From assembly GCF_001807485.1 (NCBI RefSeq), contig NZ_KV789171.1, positions 1-64,000 of the forward strand: DNA of 64,000 bases, in the 5' to 3' direction. The notes below the pieces were generated by a model that searched no databases, had not been told where the DNA came from, and worked only from the letters and a program-made list of their open reading frames with translations. Position 1 is the stretch's first letter. Each line of letters opens with the position of its first letter. The translations under genes were made by a program, and so were the position numbers. The stretch comes from Corynebacterium sp. HMSC08A12. Its GTDB lineage: Bacteria; Actinomycetota; Actinomycetes; Mycobacteriales; Mycobacteriaceae. Positions 46,230 through 55,509 of the stretch are shown here, in pieces.

Positions 46230-48542
46230 TTAGCGGAGCTGATTCAGGAAGTCATCGAGGTCGGCGAGGCCGCGGCGGATCTCCGGCGGGAGGTCCAGCT
46301 CCCCTTGGCCCTGCGGGGCCTGCGGGGCGGGCGCGGAGTTGCCGCCACCCGGGGCGCCACCACCCGATCCGCCGGTGGACGCGGGCGCGCCCCACTTGCC
46401 GGGGTTCGTACCAGCGTCGTACTTCTTGTCGTAGGAGGGCAGCTTGCCGCCACCGTACTTCTTGATCATTGGCTTCGAGGCCTCGAAGAAAATCTGTGCG
46501 GGCTCATTACCGCCGTAGAGGTTGCCGTTGCCGCATTGGCGCACGGGCGCGGTGCACAGGTTCTTGGCGGTGCCACCGTCGTTAAAGATGTAGGAGGATC
46601 CGGCCCAGCCGGAGGTGAAGCCCAGGAACGCGGCGGAGAAGCTGGTTTCCGTCGTACCCGTCTTGGCGGACAGCGGTCCGCTCCAACCCGCCGCGCGGGC
46701 AGAAGCGGAGGCCGTGCCCTGCTGCACGTCGCTGCCCAGGCCGTTGGCCAGTGCGTCGGCGATCTTCTTGTCGATGGCCTGCTCGCAGTCCACCTTCTCC
46801 ATCTCCACGTCCTCGCCGTTGCGGTCCTTCACGGACAGCACGGGCGTGGGTTCGCACCAGCGCCCGTGGTCGGCCAGGCTGGCGGCGACGTTGGAAAGCT
46901 CTAGCGGGTCGACGGCCGTGGGGCCCAGCACGAAGGAGCCGAGGTTGTTGTCCTTGACGTACTCCTCCACGGAGTTCTCGCCGTCGAAGCTGCCCTCGTT
47001 CTTGTAGGAACGCAGACCCAGCTTGATGGCAATGTCCGTGATGCGTTCCATGCCCAGCTTCTCCGCCATCTCGATGAAGGGAGTATTCGGGCTGGTCGCC
47101 AGCGCTTCCTTCAACGTCATGTTGGGCTTGTAGGAGCCCGCATTTTCCACGCAGTACTTGTTCGGCGGGCAGCCGGGAGCGCCGCCTGCACCCATGCCTT
47201 CAACTTCGGCGCGGGTGGGCACGGCGAGGTTGGTGTTGAGGCCCATGCCGTCTTCCAGCGCCGCCGCGGCCGCGAAGATCTTGAACACGGAGCCGGCGCC
47301 GTGCCCCTGCAGCGAGTGGGGCAGCGGCAGCACGGATTCCCGCTCGTCCTGGCTCAGGCCGTACTTGCGCGAGGAGGCCATGGCCAACACCTGATGCTTG
47401 CCACCCTTGGGCGTGATGTAGTTCGTCGCGGCGGATACGCCCTCCTGGTCCGGGGAGACCTTGCTGCGGGCGGCCGTCTCCGCATGCTTCTGCGCCTGCG
47501 CATCCAGCGTGGTGCGGATGGTGTAGCCGCCCTTGGCCACCTCGTCCTTGGAGATTCCCTTCTTGTCTAGGTACTCCATCACGTAATCGCAGAAGAACCC
47601 GGAGCCACCGGCGCCGATGCAGCCGTTGGCGGGAACCTTCGGCTCCTCCAGCACGCCCAGCGGCTTGCTCGCCAGCTCATCCGCCTTGGCCTGCGAAAGG
47701 CTATCCGCGTTCACGCGCGCCTGCAGCACGGCATCGCGCCGCTGCTTCGCACCCTCCGGGTTGGTGTACGGGTTCAGCGCGCTGGTGGATTGCACGATTC
47801 CGGCCAGGAAGGCCGCCTGATTGTCGTTCAGATCCGCCGCGTTCACGCCGAAATAGGTTTGCGCCGCGGCTTGCACGCCGAAGGCGCTGTTGCCGAAGGA
47901 GACCAGGTTCAGGTAGCGCGTCAGGATCTCGTCCTTAGTCAGCTTTTCGTCCAGGTCGCCGGCCATCTTCATCTCGCGCAGCTTGCGGGGCAGCGAAGTC
48001 TCGATGGCCTGGGCGGCCTCGTCCTCGTTCTCCGCTTCGATCAGCCATAGGTAGTTCTTCACGTACTGCTGGTTGATCGTCGACGCGCCCTCCGAGACCC
48101 CACCGCTAGAGACGTTCGCCGCCGCCGCGCGCAGGGTGCCGCGGATATCTACGCCTTTGTGCTGGTAGAAGCGCCGGTCCTCGATGGCGACGATGCTGTC
48201 CTTCATTGCCTGGGAGATCTTGTCCGAGGGCACTTCAGTGCGGTTCTGGTTGTACACCCAGGCGATTGTCTTGCCGTCCCGGTCGGTGATCCGCGAGCGC
48301 AGCGGCACCGAGTTGTTCTCGGAAATGTCCTGCACATTGGAGTTCATCGCGTCCGTGCTGGCGTTTACCACCCAACCGCCCGCGCCCGCGAAAGGCAGGA
48401 TGGCGGCGGCTAGCAGCACGCCACCGGCCAGGATGGCGAGGAAAAGTTTCAGAAATGCCTTCGGTGCGTCCACGGCTATCACCATAACCCACGCCCCGGA
48501 CAACCCTTTAGCCTTTTTGCCCTTTCTTTGTGACGCCCACAC
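46230..48542 (-). CDS. ponA: Class A penicillin-binding protein (PBP1a)
   Basis: This bifunctional cell-wall synthase is anchored by one N-terminal TM helix. The glycosyltransferase domain shows E-D-R-R-F-Y-Q-H-K-G (near residue 121) and Q-Q-Y-V-K-N. The transpeptidase shows S-V-F-K (active Ser near 420), S-P-N and K-T-G-T near 648. A Pro/Gly/Ala tail ends the protein. The start is uncertain. GTG 48542 gives W-A-S-Q-R-K-G-K-K, which comes from the interspersed word (48531-48537), with no Shine-Dalgarno before it. ATG 48485, just before the TM helix, is an alternative. It is divergent from whcA. Confidence 0.93.
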   Translation of the reverse strand: MWASQRKGKKAKGLSGAWVMVIAVDAPKAFLKLFLAILAGGVLLAAAILPFAGAGGWVVNASTDAMNSNVQDISENNSVPLRSRITDRDGKTIAWVYNQNRTEVPSDKISQAMKDSIVAIEDRRFYQHKGVDIRGTLRAAAANVSSGGVSEGASTINQQYVKNYLWLIEAENEDEAAQAIETSLPRKLREMKMAGDLDEKLTKDEILTRYLNLVSFGNSAFGVQAAAQTYFGVNAADLNDNQAAFLAGIVQSTSALNPYTNPEGAKQRRDAVLQARVNADSLSQAKADELASKPLGVLEEPKVPANGCIGAGGSGFFCDYVMEYLDKKGISKDEVAKGGYTIRTTLDAQAQKHAETAARSKVSPDQEGVSAATNYITPKGGKHQVLAMASSRKYGLSQDERESVLPLPHSLQGHGAGSVFKIFAAAAALEDGMGLNTNLAVPTRAEVEGMGAGGAPGCPPNKYCVENAGSYKPNMTLKEALATSPNTPFIEMAEKLGMERITDIAIKLGLRSYKNEGSFDGENSVEEYVKDNNLGSFVLGPTAVDPLELSNVAASLADHGRWCEPTPVLSVKDRNGEDVEMEKVDCEQAIDKKIADALANGLGSDVQQGTASASARAAGWSGPLSAKTGTTETSFSAAFLGFTSGWAGSSYIFNDGGTAKNLCTAPVRQCGNGNLYGGNEPAQIFFEASKPMIKKYGGGKLPSYDKKYDAGTNPGKWGAPASTGGSGGGAPGGGNSAPAPQAPQGQGELDLPPEIRRGLADLDDFLNQLR
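48520..48539 (-). repeat. Copy of the GGCGTCA word at the 5' end of ponA
   Basis: On the minus strand it reads GTGGGCGTCACAAAGAAAGG. It faces another copy on the plus strand 150 bp away (48684-48690), so the pair brackets the ponA upstream region. Confidence 0.8.
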
Positions 48543-48933
48543 GCCAGCCAGCGGGGGTGATCACCCCCTTTGCAGACCTGTGCACCTTTAGTGGAAAAGA
48601 TTTGCTCTGGCGTTGGTTTGGGAAAAGTTCCGGCTGTGACGCGCAACACGATTTTCTGATGGGCTGACCAGCGGGATCGTGAGGGCGTCAAAAAGAAAAG
48701 GTCGTGGGGCGGGTAGCAGATCTACAGTTTTCGCTGGTCAGTTGAATCCATACTTAATAAATGTCGCGTGGCTATCAGTTACCCCCAAAATGTGACCTAT
48801 TCGACACTTCTAAAAACGTGTGAATAAAATTACTACTACAGCAAGCCTCTACGGCAGTTGGCGGTACCAAACGACAACCGACGCACAAGGCGCGAGGGCC
48901 GCCCCTGCTGGAGGCACGTTTCGGAGGAAGACA
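48543..48933. promoter_or_regulatory. Divergent ponA/whcA control region with a perfect palindrome
   Basis: This 391-bp region has no gene. GGGGGTGATCACCCCC at 48553-48568 is a perfect 16-bp palindrome immediately upstream of ponA, a good candidate operator. GAGGGCGTCAAAAAGAAAAGG (48681-48700) is one of the best copies of the interspersed word. The AT-rich ttgaatccatacttaataaa near 48745-48764 could hold the whcA promoter. Confidence 0.6.
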
Positions 48934-49308
48934 ATGACTGCATCGCTTGCCCGCACGAAGGTGACCGGCGGCTCCAAGCCGACCTGCCAGCCTGCTGAAC
49001 AGATCACGACCCGCGAGTCCTTTAGCAATCGTGGCGAGTGGATCACTCAGGCACACTGCCGCAACGTGGATCCGGACGAGCTCTTTGTAAAGGGTGCCGC
49101 CCAGCGCAAGGCCGTGGCCATTTGCCGCCACTGCCCCGTCGTGCTGCAGTGCCGCGCCGACGCCCTGGATAACAAGGTGGAGTTCGGCGTGTGGGGCGGC
49201 ATGACCGAGCGCCAGCGCCGCGCGCTGCTGCGCAAGCACCGCGAGATCACCAGCTGGGCAGACTTCTTCGCAGGCCAGCTCGAGGCTGCCAGCGCGGCAA
49301 AGAAGTAA
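48934..49308 (+). CDS. whcA: WhiB-family [4Fe-4S] regulator WhcA
   Basis: This 124-residue iron-sulfur transcription factor in coryneforms negatively affects oxidative-stress genes. The four cluster Cys are in A-H-C-R (near residue 49) and C-R-H-C-P-V-V-L-Q-C (near 70-79). They are followed by the turn G-V-W-G-G-M-T and the basic R-R-A-L-L-R-K-H. The position after ponA matches whcA of C. glutamicum. ATG 48934 was chosen because TCGGAGGAAGACA precedes it. Confidence 0.92.
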   Translation: MTASLARTKVTGGSKPTCQPAEQITTRESFSNRGEWITQAHCRNVDPDELFVKGAAQRKAVAICRHCPVVLQCRADALDNKVEFGVWGGMTERQRRALLRKHREITSWADFFAGQLEAASAAKK

Positions 49309-49325
49309 CCATTACAGTAGTTCCC

Positions 49326-49484
49326 ATGACTAACTGGGAATACGTAACCGTACCGCTGCTCACTCACGCTACTAAGCAGATCCTGGATAACTGGGGACAG
49401 GATGGCTGGGAGCTCGTCTCTGTACTGCCCGGCCCGACTGGTGAGCAGCACGTTGCCTACATGAAGCGCCCGCTGGAGCAGTAG
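49326..49484 (+). CDS. DUF4177 small protein
   Basis: This 52-residue protein (N-W-E-Y-V-T-V-P-L-L-T-H-A-T-K-Q-I-L-D-N-W-G) is conserved in actinobacteria next to a RidA gene; the mycobacterial counterpart is Rv3678A. Its function is unknown. It starts 17 nt after whcA and is followed by ridA, so the three may form one unit. The ribosome site is weak. Confidence 0.85.
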   Translation: MTNWEYVTVPLLTHATKQILDNWGQDGWELVSVLPGPTGEQHVAYMKRPLEQ

Positions 49485-49512
49485 GGCAAAAGAGGCAACA
49501 GAAGTAATAAAT

Positions 49513-49980
49513 ATGGCACAGCAGAACTTTCGCCAAAAACTAGAAGAACTCGGCCTGCAGCTGCCGCCGGTAGCAGCACCCGTCGCCGCCTACGTGCCGG
49601 CCGTGCGCAGTGGCAACATCGTCTACACCTCTGGTCAGCTGCCCTTCGTGGACGGCAAGCTGCCCGTCACGGGGCTGGTCGGCGCTGAGGTGACCGAGGA
49701 ACAGGCTTATGACGCCGCCCGTACCGCCGCGCTGAACGCCATTGCCGCGATCGACGACCTGGTGGGGATCGATAACATCGAGCGGATCGTGAAGGTCAAT
49801 GGATTCGTTGCCTCCACCGCAGACTTCGGCGGGCAGCCAGGCGTGATCAACGGTGCCTCCGAACTATTGGGAGAAATCTTCGGCGAAGCCGGAGTGCATG
49901 CCCGCGCCGCAGTTGGTGTGGCCGCGCTGCCGCTGAATGCCCCCGTAGAGGTAGAGATCGTCGCGCAGATCAGCGCATAA
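49513..49980 (+). CDS. ridA: RidA-family enamine/imine deaminase
   Basis: This 155-residue trimeric YjgF/RidA-type protein hydrolyses reactive enamines formed by PLP enzymes. The family core appears as Y-T-S-G-Q-L-P-F and V-K-V-N-G-F-V-A-S-T. The Arg that binds the substrate carboxylate in classical RidA lies in H-A-R-A-A-V-G near residue 132. A TGACGCC word is at 49710-49716. Confidence 0.9.
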   Translation: MAQQNFRQKLEELGLQLPPVAAPVAAYVPAVRSGNIVYTSGQLPFVDGKLPVTGLVGAEVTEEQAYDAARTAALNAIAAIDDLVGIDNIERIVKVNGFVASTADFGGQPGVINGASELLGEIFGEAGVHARAAVGVAALPLNAPVEVEIVAQISA

Positions 49981-50008
49981 TTTCGCGGTTCGATCTACAC
50001 TGGGAGGC

Positions 50009-50839
50009 ATGAAGCACCCCGCTTATAGTCAACTACGTCCAGTAACCCCGAACGTCGGCGTCGTTCTCGCGCCGAACCCCAGCTACGCTGCCCTTGAGGG
50101 CACGAACTCCTGGGTGATTAGGGGAGAAAACGACAAAGTATCCGTTGTGGTGGATCCGGGTCCGCAGGACGAGGGTCACCTGAATGTGCTGAACACCAAG
50201 GCTACCGAGGGTGGTGCGGAGATCGGCGTTGTGTTGCTGACCCACCGCCACGCTGACCACGCCAACGGTGCTCAGCGTTTCCGCCAGATCTCTGGCGCGC
50301 CGGTGCGCGCCTTCGATAAGCAGTACTGCATCGCAGCCGACGAGCTGGAGGACGGGGAGATCATCTCCTTCGAGGGGCTCACCCCCACCATCGAGGTCGT
50401 CCACTGCCCGGGCCACACCTCCGACTGTGTGTCCTTCTTTATCCACTCCAACGGCGGCACCGACGATTCCGACGTGGAAGGCATCATCACCGGCGATACT
50501 CTCGCCGGCCGCCACACCACCATGATCTCCGAGACCGATGGTGACCTGGGGGCTTACCTGGAGACCCTCGCCAAGCTGCGCGAGCGCGGGCAGGACAAGC
50601 CGCTGCTGCCCGGCCACGGCCCGGACCAGCCGAACTTGGCGGAGGTTGCACAGAAGTACATCGATCGCCGCGAGCAGCGCCTGGAGCAGGTTAAGGAAGC
50701 CCTGAAGAAGCTGGGCGATGACGCTTCGGTGAACGAGATCGTCGATGAGATCTACACGGACGTGGATCCGGTGCTGCGTAACGCCGCGGCACAGTCCACC
50801 CGCGTGACGCTGCGCTTCCTGCGCGGAGACAAGGATTAG
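50009..50839 (+). CDS. MBL-fold hydrolase
   Basis: This 276-residue metallo-beta-lactamase-fold protein of the Rv3677c type is always next to the crp/glxR gene in related genomes. The metal motif T-H-R-H-A-D-H lies near residue 77, the later His in H-C-P-G-H-T near 134, and the Asp in I-T-G-D-T near 161. A LACTB2-like helical C-terminus follows. The substrate is unproven. A symmetric terminator separates it from convergent glxR. Confidence 0.9.
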   Translation: MKHPAYSQLRPVTPNVGVVLAPNPSYAALEGTNSWVIRGENDKVSVVVDPGPQDEGHLNVLNTKATEGGAEIGVVLLTHRHADHANGAQRFRQISGAPVRAFDKQYCIAADELEDGEIISFEGLTPTIEVVHCPGHTSDCVSFFIHSNGGTDDSDVEGIITGDTLAGRHTTMISETDGDLGAYLETLAKLRERGQDKPLLPGHGPDQPNLAEVAQKYIDRREQRLEQVKEALKKLGDDASVNEIVDEIYTDVDPVLRNAAAQSTRVTLRFLRGDKD

Positions 50840-50870
50840 TGCAGACTAGCGGAGAGGCTACAGCCGACTG

Positions 50871-50902
50871 AAAAAGCCCGCACCAGCTGGTGCGGGCTTT
50901 TT
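50871..50902. terminator. Bidirectional terminator between the MBL gene and glxR
   Basis: AAAAAGCCCGCACCAG is followed directly by its exact inverse, making a 32-bp perfect palindrome with A and T flanks on the two sides. It serves both convergent genes. Confidence 0.92.
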
Positions 50903-50966
50903 GTGTGCCCTCTATATCTCTACCCGGAGCGTGCAGTTCTAGCGCTGCCCAAAGTGGCGCGCCGCT

Positions 50967-51650
50967 CTAGCGAGCGCGCTTGGCCAGGCGCTCGGTATCG
51001 GAGATAAGCACGGACTTGCCCTCCAGGCGGATCCAGCCGCGGTGGGCGAACTCTGCCAACGCCTTGTTCACGGTCTCACGGGAGGCGCCAACCAGCTGGG
51101 CGATTTCCTCCTGAGTCAGGTCGTGGTGCACGCGCAGAGCGGTGCCCTCCTGGGTGCCGAAACGGTTTGCCAGCTGCAGCAGGGCCTTGGCCACGCGGCC
51201 GGGAACGTCCGTGAAGATCAGGTCCGCCAGGGAATTATTGGTGCGGCGCAGGCGGCGAGCCAGCACACGCAGCAGCTGCTCGGCGATCTCCGGGTGCTCG
51301 CTGATCCAGTTGTGCAGCATTGTGGAGTCCATCGTCGCCGCGTGCAGCTCCGTCACGCAGATGGCAGACGAGGTGCGCGGGCCCGGGTCGAAGATGGACA
51401 GCTCGCCGAACATATCGGAGGGGCCCATGACGGTCAGCAGGTTCTCGCGCCCATCCACCGAGTGGCGGGCGAGCTTCACCTTACCGCTGATGATGATGTA
51501 CAGCCGATCACCTGGCTCGCCCTCGTCGAAGATGGTGGTGCCACGAGGAAATTTAACGGTATCCAGTTGCTCAATGAGGGTGCGCACTGCGGTGGGTTCA
51601 ACACCCTGGAAGATGCCTGCCCTCGATAGTATTTCGGATACTTCTGCCAT
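50967..51650 (-). CDS. glxR: CRP/FNR-family global regulator GlxR
   Basis: This cAMP-dependent global regulator controls carbon metabolism and much else in corynebacteria. At 227 residues it equals the C. glutamicum protein and is nearly identical in its conserved core. The cNMP pocket is [14 protein letters not shown] (near residues 80-93) and the recognition helix is [13 protein letters not shown]. The start ATG 51650 gives [14 protein letters not shown]. Upstream, minus strand GTGATGCACGCTACA (about 51708-51722) is a weak match to TGTGAN6TCACA and could be an autoregulatory site. Confidence 0.96.
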   Translation of the reverse strand: MAEVSEILSRAGIFQGVEPTAVRTLIEQLDTVKFPRGTTIFDEGEPGDRLYIIISGKVKLARHSVDGRENLLTVMGPSDMFGELSIFDPGPRTSSAICVTELHAATMDSTMLHNWISEHPEIAEQLLRVLARRLRRTNNSLADLIFTDVPGRVAKALLQLANRFGTQEGTALRVHHDLTQEEIAQLVGASRETVNKALAEFAHRGWIRLEGKSVLISDTERLAKRAR

Positions 51651-51863
51651 CCTTAGTTTCACTTCCGTTTCTGGCATCGCGGTGGCGCGGGTGACCACCT
51701 CACCTGTGTAGCGTGCATCACGCTAAATATGTATGGTTCGTCTCTTTTGTTAGATCATACCCAACTATGTCACAGCACAATTCGGGGTGAAGGTACATTT
51801 GAAAATATTATTAGCTGCCGCTTTTGCTCGCAGAACTTCTTTTTCGTCGAAGTGGAAGGTTCT

Positions 51864-52661
51864 ATGACTCGCCAACCAACCCTGCCTCGCATCGGCGCTC
51901 ACATCGCCGCGAACGGCAAAGAAACTCCGCTGGGCCGCAAACGCCGCGCCCGCAAGATCAATCGCATGCTCGCCGAGGCCTACCCGGGCGCACACTGCGA
52001 GCTGGATTTTAACAATCCCCTCGAGCTGCTGGTGGCTACCGTCCTGTCCGCACAGTGCACCGATAAGCGCGTCAATGCCGTAACCCCGGCACTGTTTCGC
52101 CGCTATCCCACCGCCGCCGACTATGCGGAGGCGAACCTCGAGGACGTCGAGCAGCTCATCAAGTCCACCGGCTTCTACCGTTCGAAGGCCAAGAGCATCG
52201 TGGGCCTCGGCCAGGCCATCGTGGAGAAGCACGGTGGCGAGGTCCCCGGCACGCTCGAGGAGCTGGTGAAGCTCCCCGGCGTGGGGCGCAAGACCGCAAA
52301 CGTGGTGCTGGGAAACGCTTTCGGCGTGCCGGGCATCACCGTGGATACGCACTTGGGCCGCCTGGCCCGCCGCTGGAAGCTCACGGAGCACGAAGACCCA
52401 GTACAGGTCGAGCGCGACCTCATGGAGCTCATCGAGCGCAAGGAATGGACCCTCTATTCCCACCGGGCGATCTTCCACGGTCGCCGAATCTGCCATTCGC
52501 GCCGGGCGGCCTGTGGAGCCTGCTTTTTGGCGCGGCAGTGCCCTAGCTTCGGGATGGCGGGGCCGGCTGACCCTGAGGTGGCGTCAACAATGATTAAGTC
52601 GGACGACCGCGACCACCTGTTAGATATGGCGGGGTTTGGGGAAGCAGGCCAGGGAGACTGA
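51864..52661 (+). CDS. nth: Endonuclease III
   Basis: This base-excision glycosylase/AP lyase removes oxidised pyrimidines. The 265-residue protein has the helix-hairpin-helix [10 protein letters not shown] with catalytic Lys, V-D-T-H-L with catalytic Asp, and the [4Fe-4S] pattern C-x6-C-x2-C-x5-C near residues 210-226. ATG 51864 follows GGAAGG. The C-terminus beyond the cluster is longer than in E. coli, and part of it (E-V-A-S-T-M-I-K) is encoded by the word at 52580-52586. It heads the unit nth - TlpA-like - nudix - marP. Confidence 0.94.
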   Translation: MTRQPTLPRIGAHIAANGKETPLGRKRRARKINRMLAEAYPGAHCELDFNNPLELLVATVLSAQCTDKRVNAVTPALFRRYPTAADYAEANLEDVEQLIKSTGFYRSKAKSIVGLGQAIVEKHGGEVPGTLEELVKLPGVGRKTANVVLGNAFGVPGITVDTHLGRLARRWKLTEHEDPVQVERDLMELIERKEWTLYSHRAIFHGRRICHSRRAACGACFLARQCPSFGMAGPADPEVASTMIKSDDRDHLLDMAGFGEAGQGD

Positions 52662-52670
52662 TTTCCTGTT

Positions 52671-53390
52671 ATGTCTGCACCTGTCGAACACTCCGCCCGC
52701 ACGCGCGCGATCATCATCGCGGTCACGCTGGTTGTTGGCATTGCGATTCTTTGCGTGCCGCTGATTGCCGCGCTGCGTGATGATTCTGCGGACGATGTAG
52801 GTGCGCCTACTTCTTCTGTGGAGGAGGACGCCCCTTCGGCCCCAGCGGACGACGGGCCTATCGAGGTAGCGAACGAGGTCCGCTGCCCAGAAGGTGCAGG
52901 CGCGGGCGCGAGTGAAGGTGAGGGCGAAGTCACTGTGAGCCCCGAGGCGGAGCTGAAAGACGTGCACCTTCCCTGCCTGACAGAGGGCGGTACAGGCAGT
53001 GCAGGCAGCGCAGGCGCGTCGCAGACCTCCCTGGCCGAACGCCTGGCGGGCAAGCCTGCGGTCGTGAACGTCTGGGCCTGGTGGTGCGCCCCCTGCCGTG
53101 AGGAACTGCCGGTGGTACAGCAACTCGCCGAGCAGAACCCCGAGTGGAATGTCGTGGGAGTGCACCTGGATGCCAAGGGCCAAGCCGGAGCGGACATGCT
53201 GCGCGACCTGGAGGTGGATAAACTGCCCAGCTTCCAGGATTCCAACCACACTTTCGACTCCGCGGCGAACCTGCCGAAGGTGGTGCCGCTGACTGTGGTC
53301 TACAACCCGGACGGCACCCGCGCGCACCTGTACGCGCAGACCTTCCACAGCGCCGAGGAAATGGAAAAGGCGGTGCAGGAGGTTCTATGA
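52671..53390 (+). CDS. TlpA/ResA-like membrane-anchored thioredoxin
   Basis: This 239-residue protein has one N-terminal TM helix (residues 12-35), a low-complexity Ala/Asp/Gly linker, then a thioredoxin fold outside the membrane. The active site is W-W-C-A-P-C (near residue 141) and the cis-Pro segment is K-V-V-P-L-T. Two Cys in the linker region (near residues 72 and 103) could form a further disulfide. The mycobacterial relative is Rv3673c, in the same order. Its end overlaps the nudix start by 4 nt (ATGA), which implies coupling. Confidence 0.9.
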   Translation: MSAPVEHSARTRAIIIAVTLVVGIAILCVPLIAALRDDSADDVGAPTSSVEEDAPSAPADDGPIEVANEVRCPEGAGAGASEGEGEVTVSPEAELKDVHLPCLTEGGTGSAGSAGASQTSLAERLAGKPAVVNVWAWWCAPCREELPVVQQLAEQNPEWNVVGVHLDAKGQAGADMLRDLEVDKLPSFQDSNHTFDSAANLPKVVPLTVVYNPDGTRAHLYAQTFHSAEEMEKAVQEVL

Positions 53391-54277
53391 CCAGCTCGAG
53401 TTCCCAGCCGAACACCCACCTAGACCGGTGGCTTGCACGCATGCAAAAGCAGCCAGAACTGCCTTCCAACCTGCCCGAATGGCTGCACGACTTCGCCCGC
53501 GACTGCCGTGAGGTGGACATCCACCAGTACCTCAACGACTCCGCCCGGATCGTGCCGGAGGTCGACGAGCACGGCCGCCCGCCCCGCTACTCGGCGGTGC
53601 TGATTCTTCTTTCTGGTGACGCTACCTTCTCCCGCCCCGCCGGAACCACAGGCAGGCAGTCCATCCCCACCGACGCAACCATGCTTCTAACCCACCGCGC
53701 GCCGACCATGCGCAACCACAGCGGACAGGTGGCCTTCCCCGGCGGGCGTTTGGAGGAAGCCGACGCTGGGCCGGTGGAGACCGCCCTGCGGGAGGCCGAG
53801 GAGGAAACGGGGCTGAACCCGGACACGGTGGAGCCGTTTGCAGTGCTGCAGCCGATCTACATTGATCGCTCAAATTTCGCAGTGGTGCCCGTGGTGGCGT
53901 GGTGGCGTCAACCCCATGCGGTAAGCTGCCCTACAACCGAAAACGACTGGGTCGAGCCCTACCCCCTGGGCGAGCTGGTAAACCCGGAACGGCGCTTTGA
54001 GGTGGGCTTCGCCGGCTGGCGCGGACCGGCCTGGAACCTGCACATCGGTGAGGAAAACCCGCTGGTTCTGTGGGGCTTCACCGGCGGGGTGATCAGCGCC
54101 CTGCTGCGCCGCGCGGGCTGGGAGGAACCGTGGTCCAGCGGCGGCGATAGCGGTGCCGAGGGGCCGTGGAACCTTTTCGAAACGCTGGCCGGCTCCGCCA
54201 ATGGCGAGGCGCTCGGCGATATGCGGGAAGGGTTCGACAGGGCCAACAAGATGGGCAGGAACGGAGGCGCACCATGA
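53387..54277 (+). CDS. NUDIX hydrolase (CoA pyrophosphatase-like)
   Basis: This 296-residue protein has a Nudix box at F-P-G-G-R-L-E-E-A-D ... R-E-A-E-E-E-T-G-L, near residues 117-143. The N-terminal half and the preceding M-R-N-H-S-G-Q-V-A-F-P-G-G segment resemble NudL-type CoA pyrophosphatases. The counterpart is Rv3672c. It overlaps marP by 4 nt. Word copies lie at 53617-53623 and 53905-53911. Confidence 0.88.
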   Translation: MTSSSSQPNTHLDRWLARMQKQPELPSNLPEWLHDFARDCREVDIHQYLNDSARIVPEVDEHGRPPRYSAVLILLSGDATFSRPAGTTGRQSIPTDATMLLTHRAPTMRNHSGQVAFPGGRLEEADAGPVETALREAEEETGLNPDTVEPFAVLQPIYIDRSNFAVVPVVAWWRQPHAVSCPTTENDWVEPYPLGELVNPERRFEVGFAGWRGPAWNLHIGEENPLVLWGFTGGVISALLRRAGWEEPWSSGGDSGAEGPWNLFETLAGSANGEALGDMREGFDRANKMGRNGGAP

Positions 54278-55491
54278 GCGGAGCTACGGGGTCGATGATC
54301 CTCGACATTGTGCTGGTGTTCATCTGCCTTGGCGCGGCGATCTCCGGATTCCGGCAGGGCGGGTTTAGCGCCACGCTGAGCTTCGTCGGGGTGGCTCTGG
54401 GCGGCTACTTGGGTCTGAAGCTGATCCCGCTCGCCGTGCACTTTGCCGAGGACAAAGTGCCTGATAGCGCCAGCGCACGCTTCTTCGCAGCACTGCTCAC
54501 CGTGACGGTCGTCGTGGTGATCTGCTACGCCATCGGCTCCGGCTTTGGCGCGAAACTGCGGGATAATATCCGCACGCGGGAGGCTCTAAGGGCGGATTCC
54601 GTCGTCGGTTCCATCGTGCAGGTTTTTACAACGCTGCTGATCGTGTGGTTGATCCTCGTGCTGATCGCCACCGGGAACGTCGGCGGCTTCGGGAAGACGA
54701 TCAAGGGAAGCAAGATCCTCGGTGCGGTGGGCAACGCCGCCCCGGTGTGGTTTAAGCAGCTGCCCGCGCAGACCTCGCAGCTGATCAACGACTCGGGTTT
54801 CCCGATGATCGCCGACCCGATGGAGAACCTGCCCACCGCGGAGGTCGATCCGCCGGACAACGCCCTGATGCGTTCCCCGGCGGTGCAGAACACCCGCGAC
54901 AGCGTGCTGCGCGTGGTTGGCCAGGCGGAACAGTGCAGCCGCATGCTGCAGGGCACCGGCTGGGTGGTTGCCGAGGATACGGTGATGACCAACGCGCACG
55001 TGGTGGCCGGAACTAACGAGGTCACGCTGATGACGAAGGACGGCCCGCGCGAGGCACGGGTGGTGTACTACAACCCGCAGGTGGACATCGCCCTGCTCCG
55101 CAGCGAGAACCTGCCCTTTGTGCCGATGAAGTGGGCAGAAGGCGAGGGGCAGCAGGGCCAGGATGCGATCGTTATGGGCTACCCCAACGGCGGGCCGTTT
55201 AAGGCCACCCCTGCGCGCATCCGCGAGAAGTTCGTGGTCAGCGGACCAAACATCTACGCGGATGAGCGGGTGGAGCGCGAGGCGTACTCGCTACGCGGCT
55301 CCGTGGTGCAGGGCAACTCCGGCGGCCCGCTGATCGACAAGGACGGCCACGTGCTGGGAGTCGTGTTCGGTGCCGACATCAACGAGGAGGATACCGGCTA
55401 CGCCCTGACCAGGGAAGAAGTCATGAAGCACGTCGGGGACGTGACCTCGCACCAGGGCAGTCCAGCGACGGGCGCTTGTGTGGCGGACTAG
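54274..55491 (+). CDS. marP: MarP-like membrane serine protease
   Basis: This 405-residue protein has four TM helices (CvpA-like, residues 8-150), followed by an extracytoplasmic chymotrypsin-fold domain. The catalytic triad is visible as N-A-H-V-V-A-G, V-D-I-A-L-L and G-N-S-G-G-P, with Ser near residue 350. In M. tuberculosis MarP (Rv3671c) is needed for acid and oxidative-stress resistance and is activated by a redox disulfide; a Cys near 225 is present here. The ATG at 54274 overlaps the nudix stop. It ends 18 nt from convergent gene 55510. Confidence 0.93.
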   Translation: MSGATGSMILDIVLVFICLGAAISGFRQGGFSATLSFVGVALGGYLGLKLIPLAVHFAEDKVPDSASARFFAALLTVTVVVVICYAIGSGFGAKLRDNIRTREALRADSVVGSIVQVFTTLLIVWLILVLIATGNVGGFGKTIKGSKILGAVGNAAPVWFKQLPAQTSQLINDSGFPMIADPMENLPTAEVDPPDNALMRSPAVQNTRDSVLRVVGQAEQCSRMLQGTGWVVAEDTVMTNAHVVAGTNEVTLMTKDGPREARVVYYNPQVDIALLRSENLPFVPMKWAEGEGQQGQDAIVMGYPNGGPFKATPARIREKFVVSGPNIYADERVEREAYSLRGSVVQGNSGGPLIDKDGHVLGVVFGADINEEDTGYALTREEVMKHVGDVTSHQGSPATGACVAD

Positions 55492-55509
55492 CGACTAGAG
55501 ACTGGCGAC

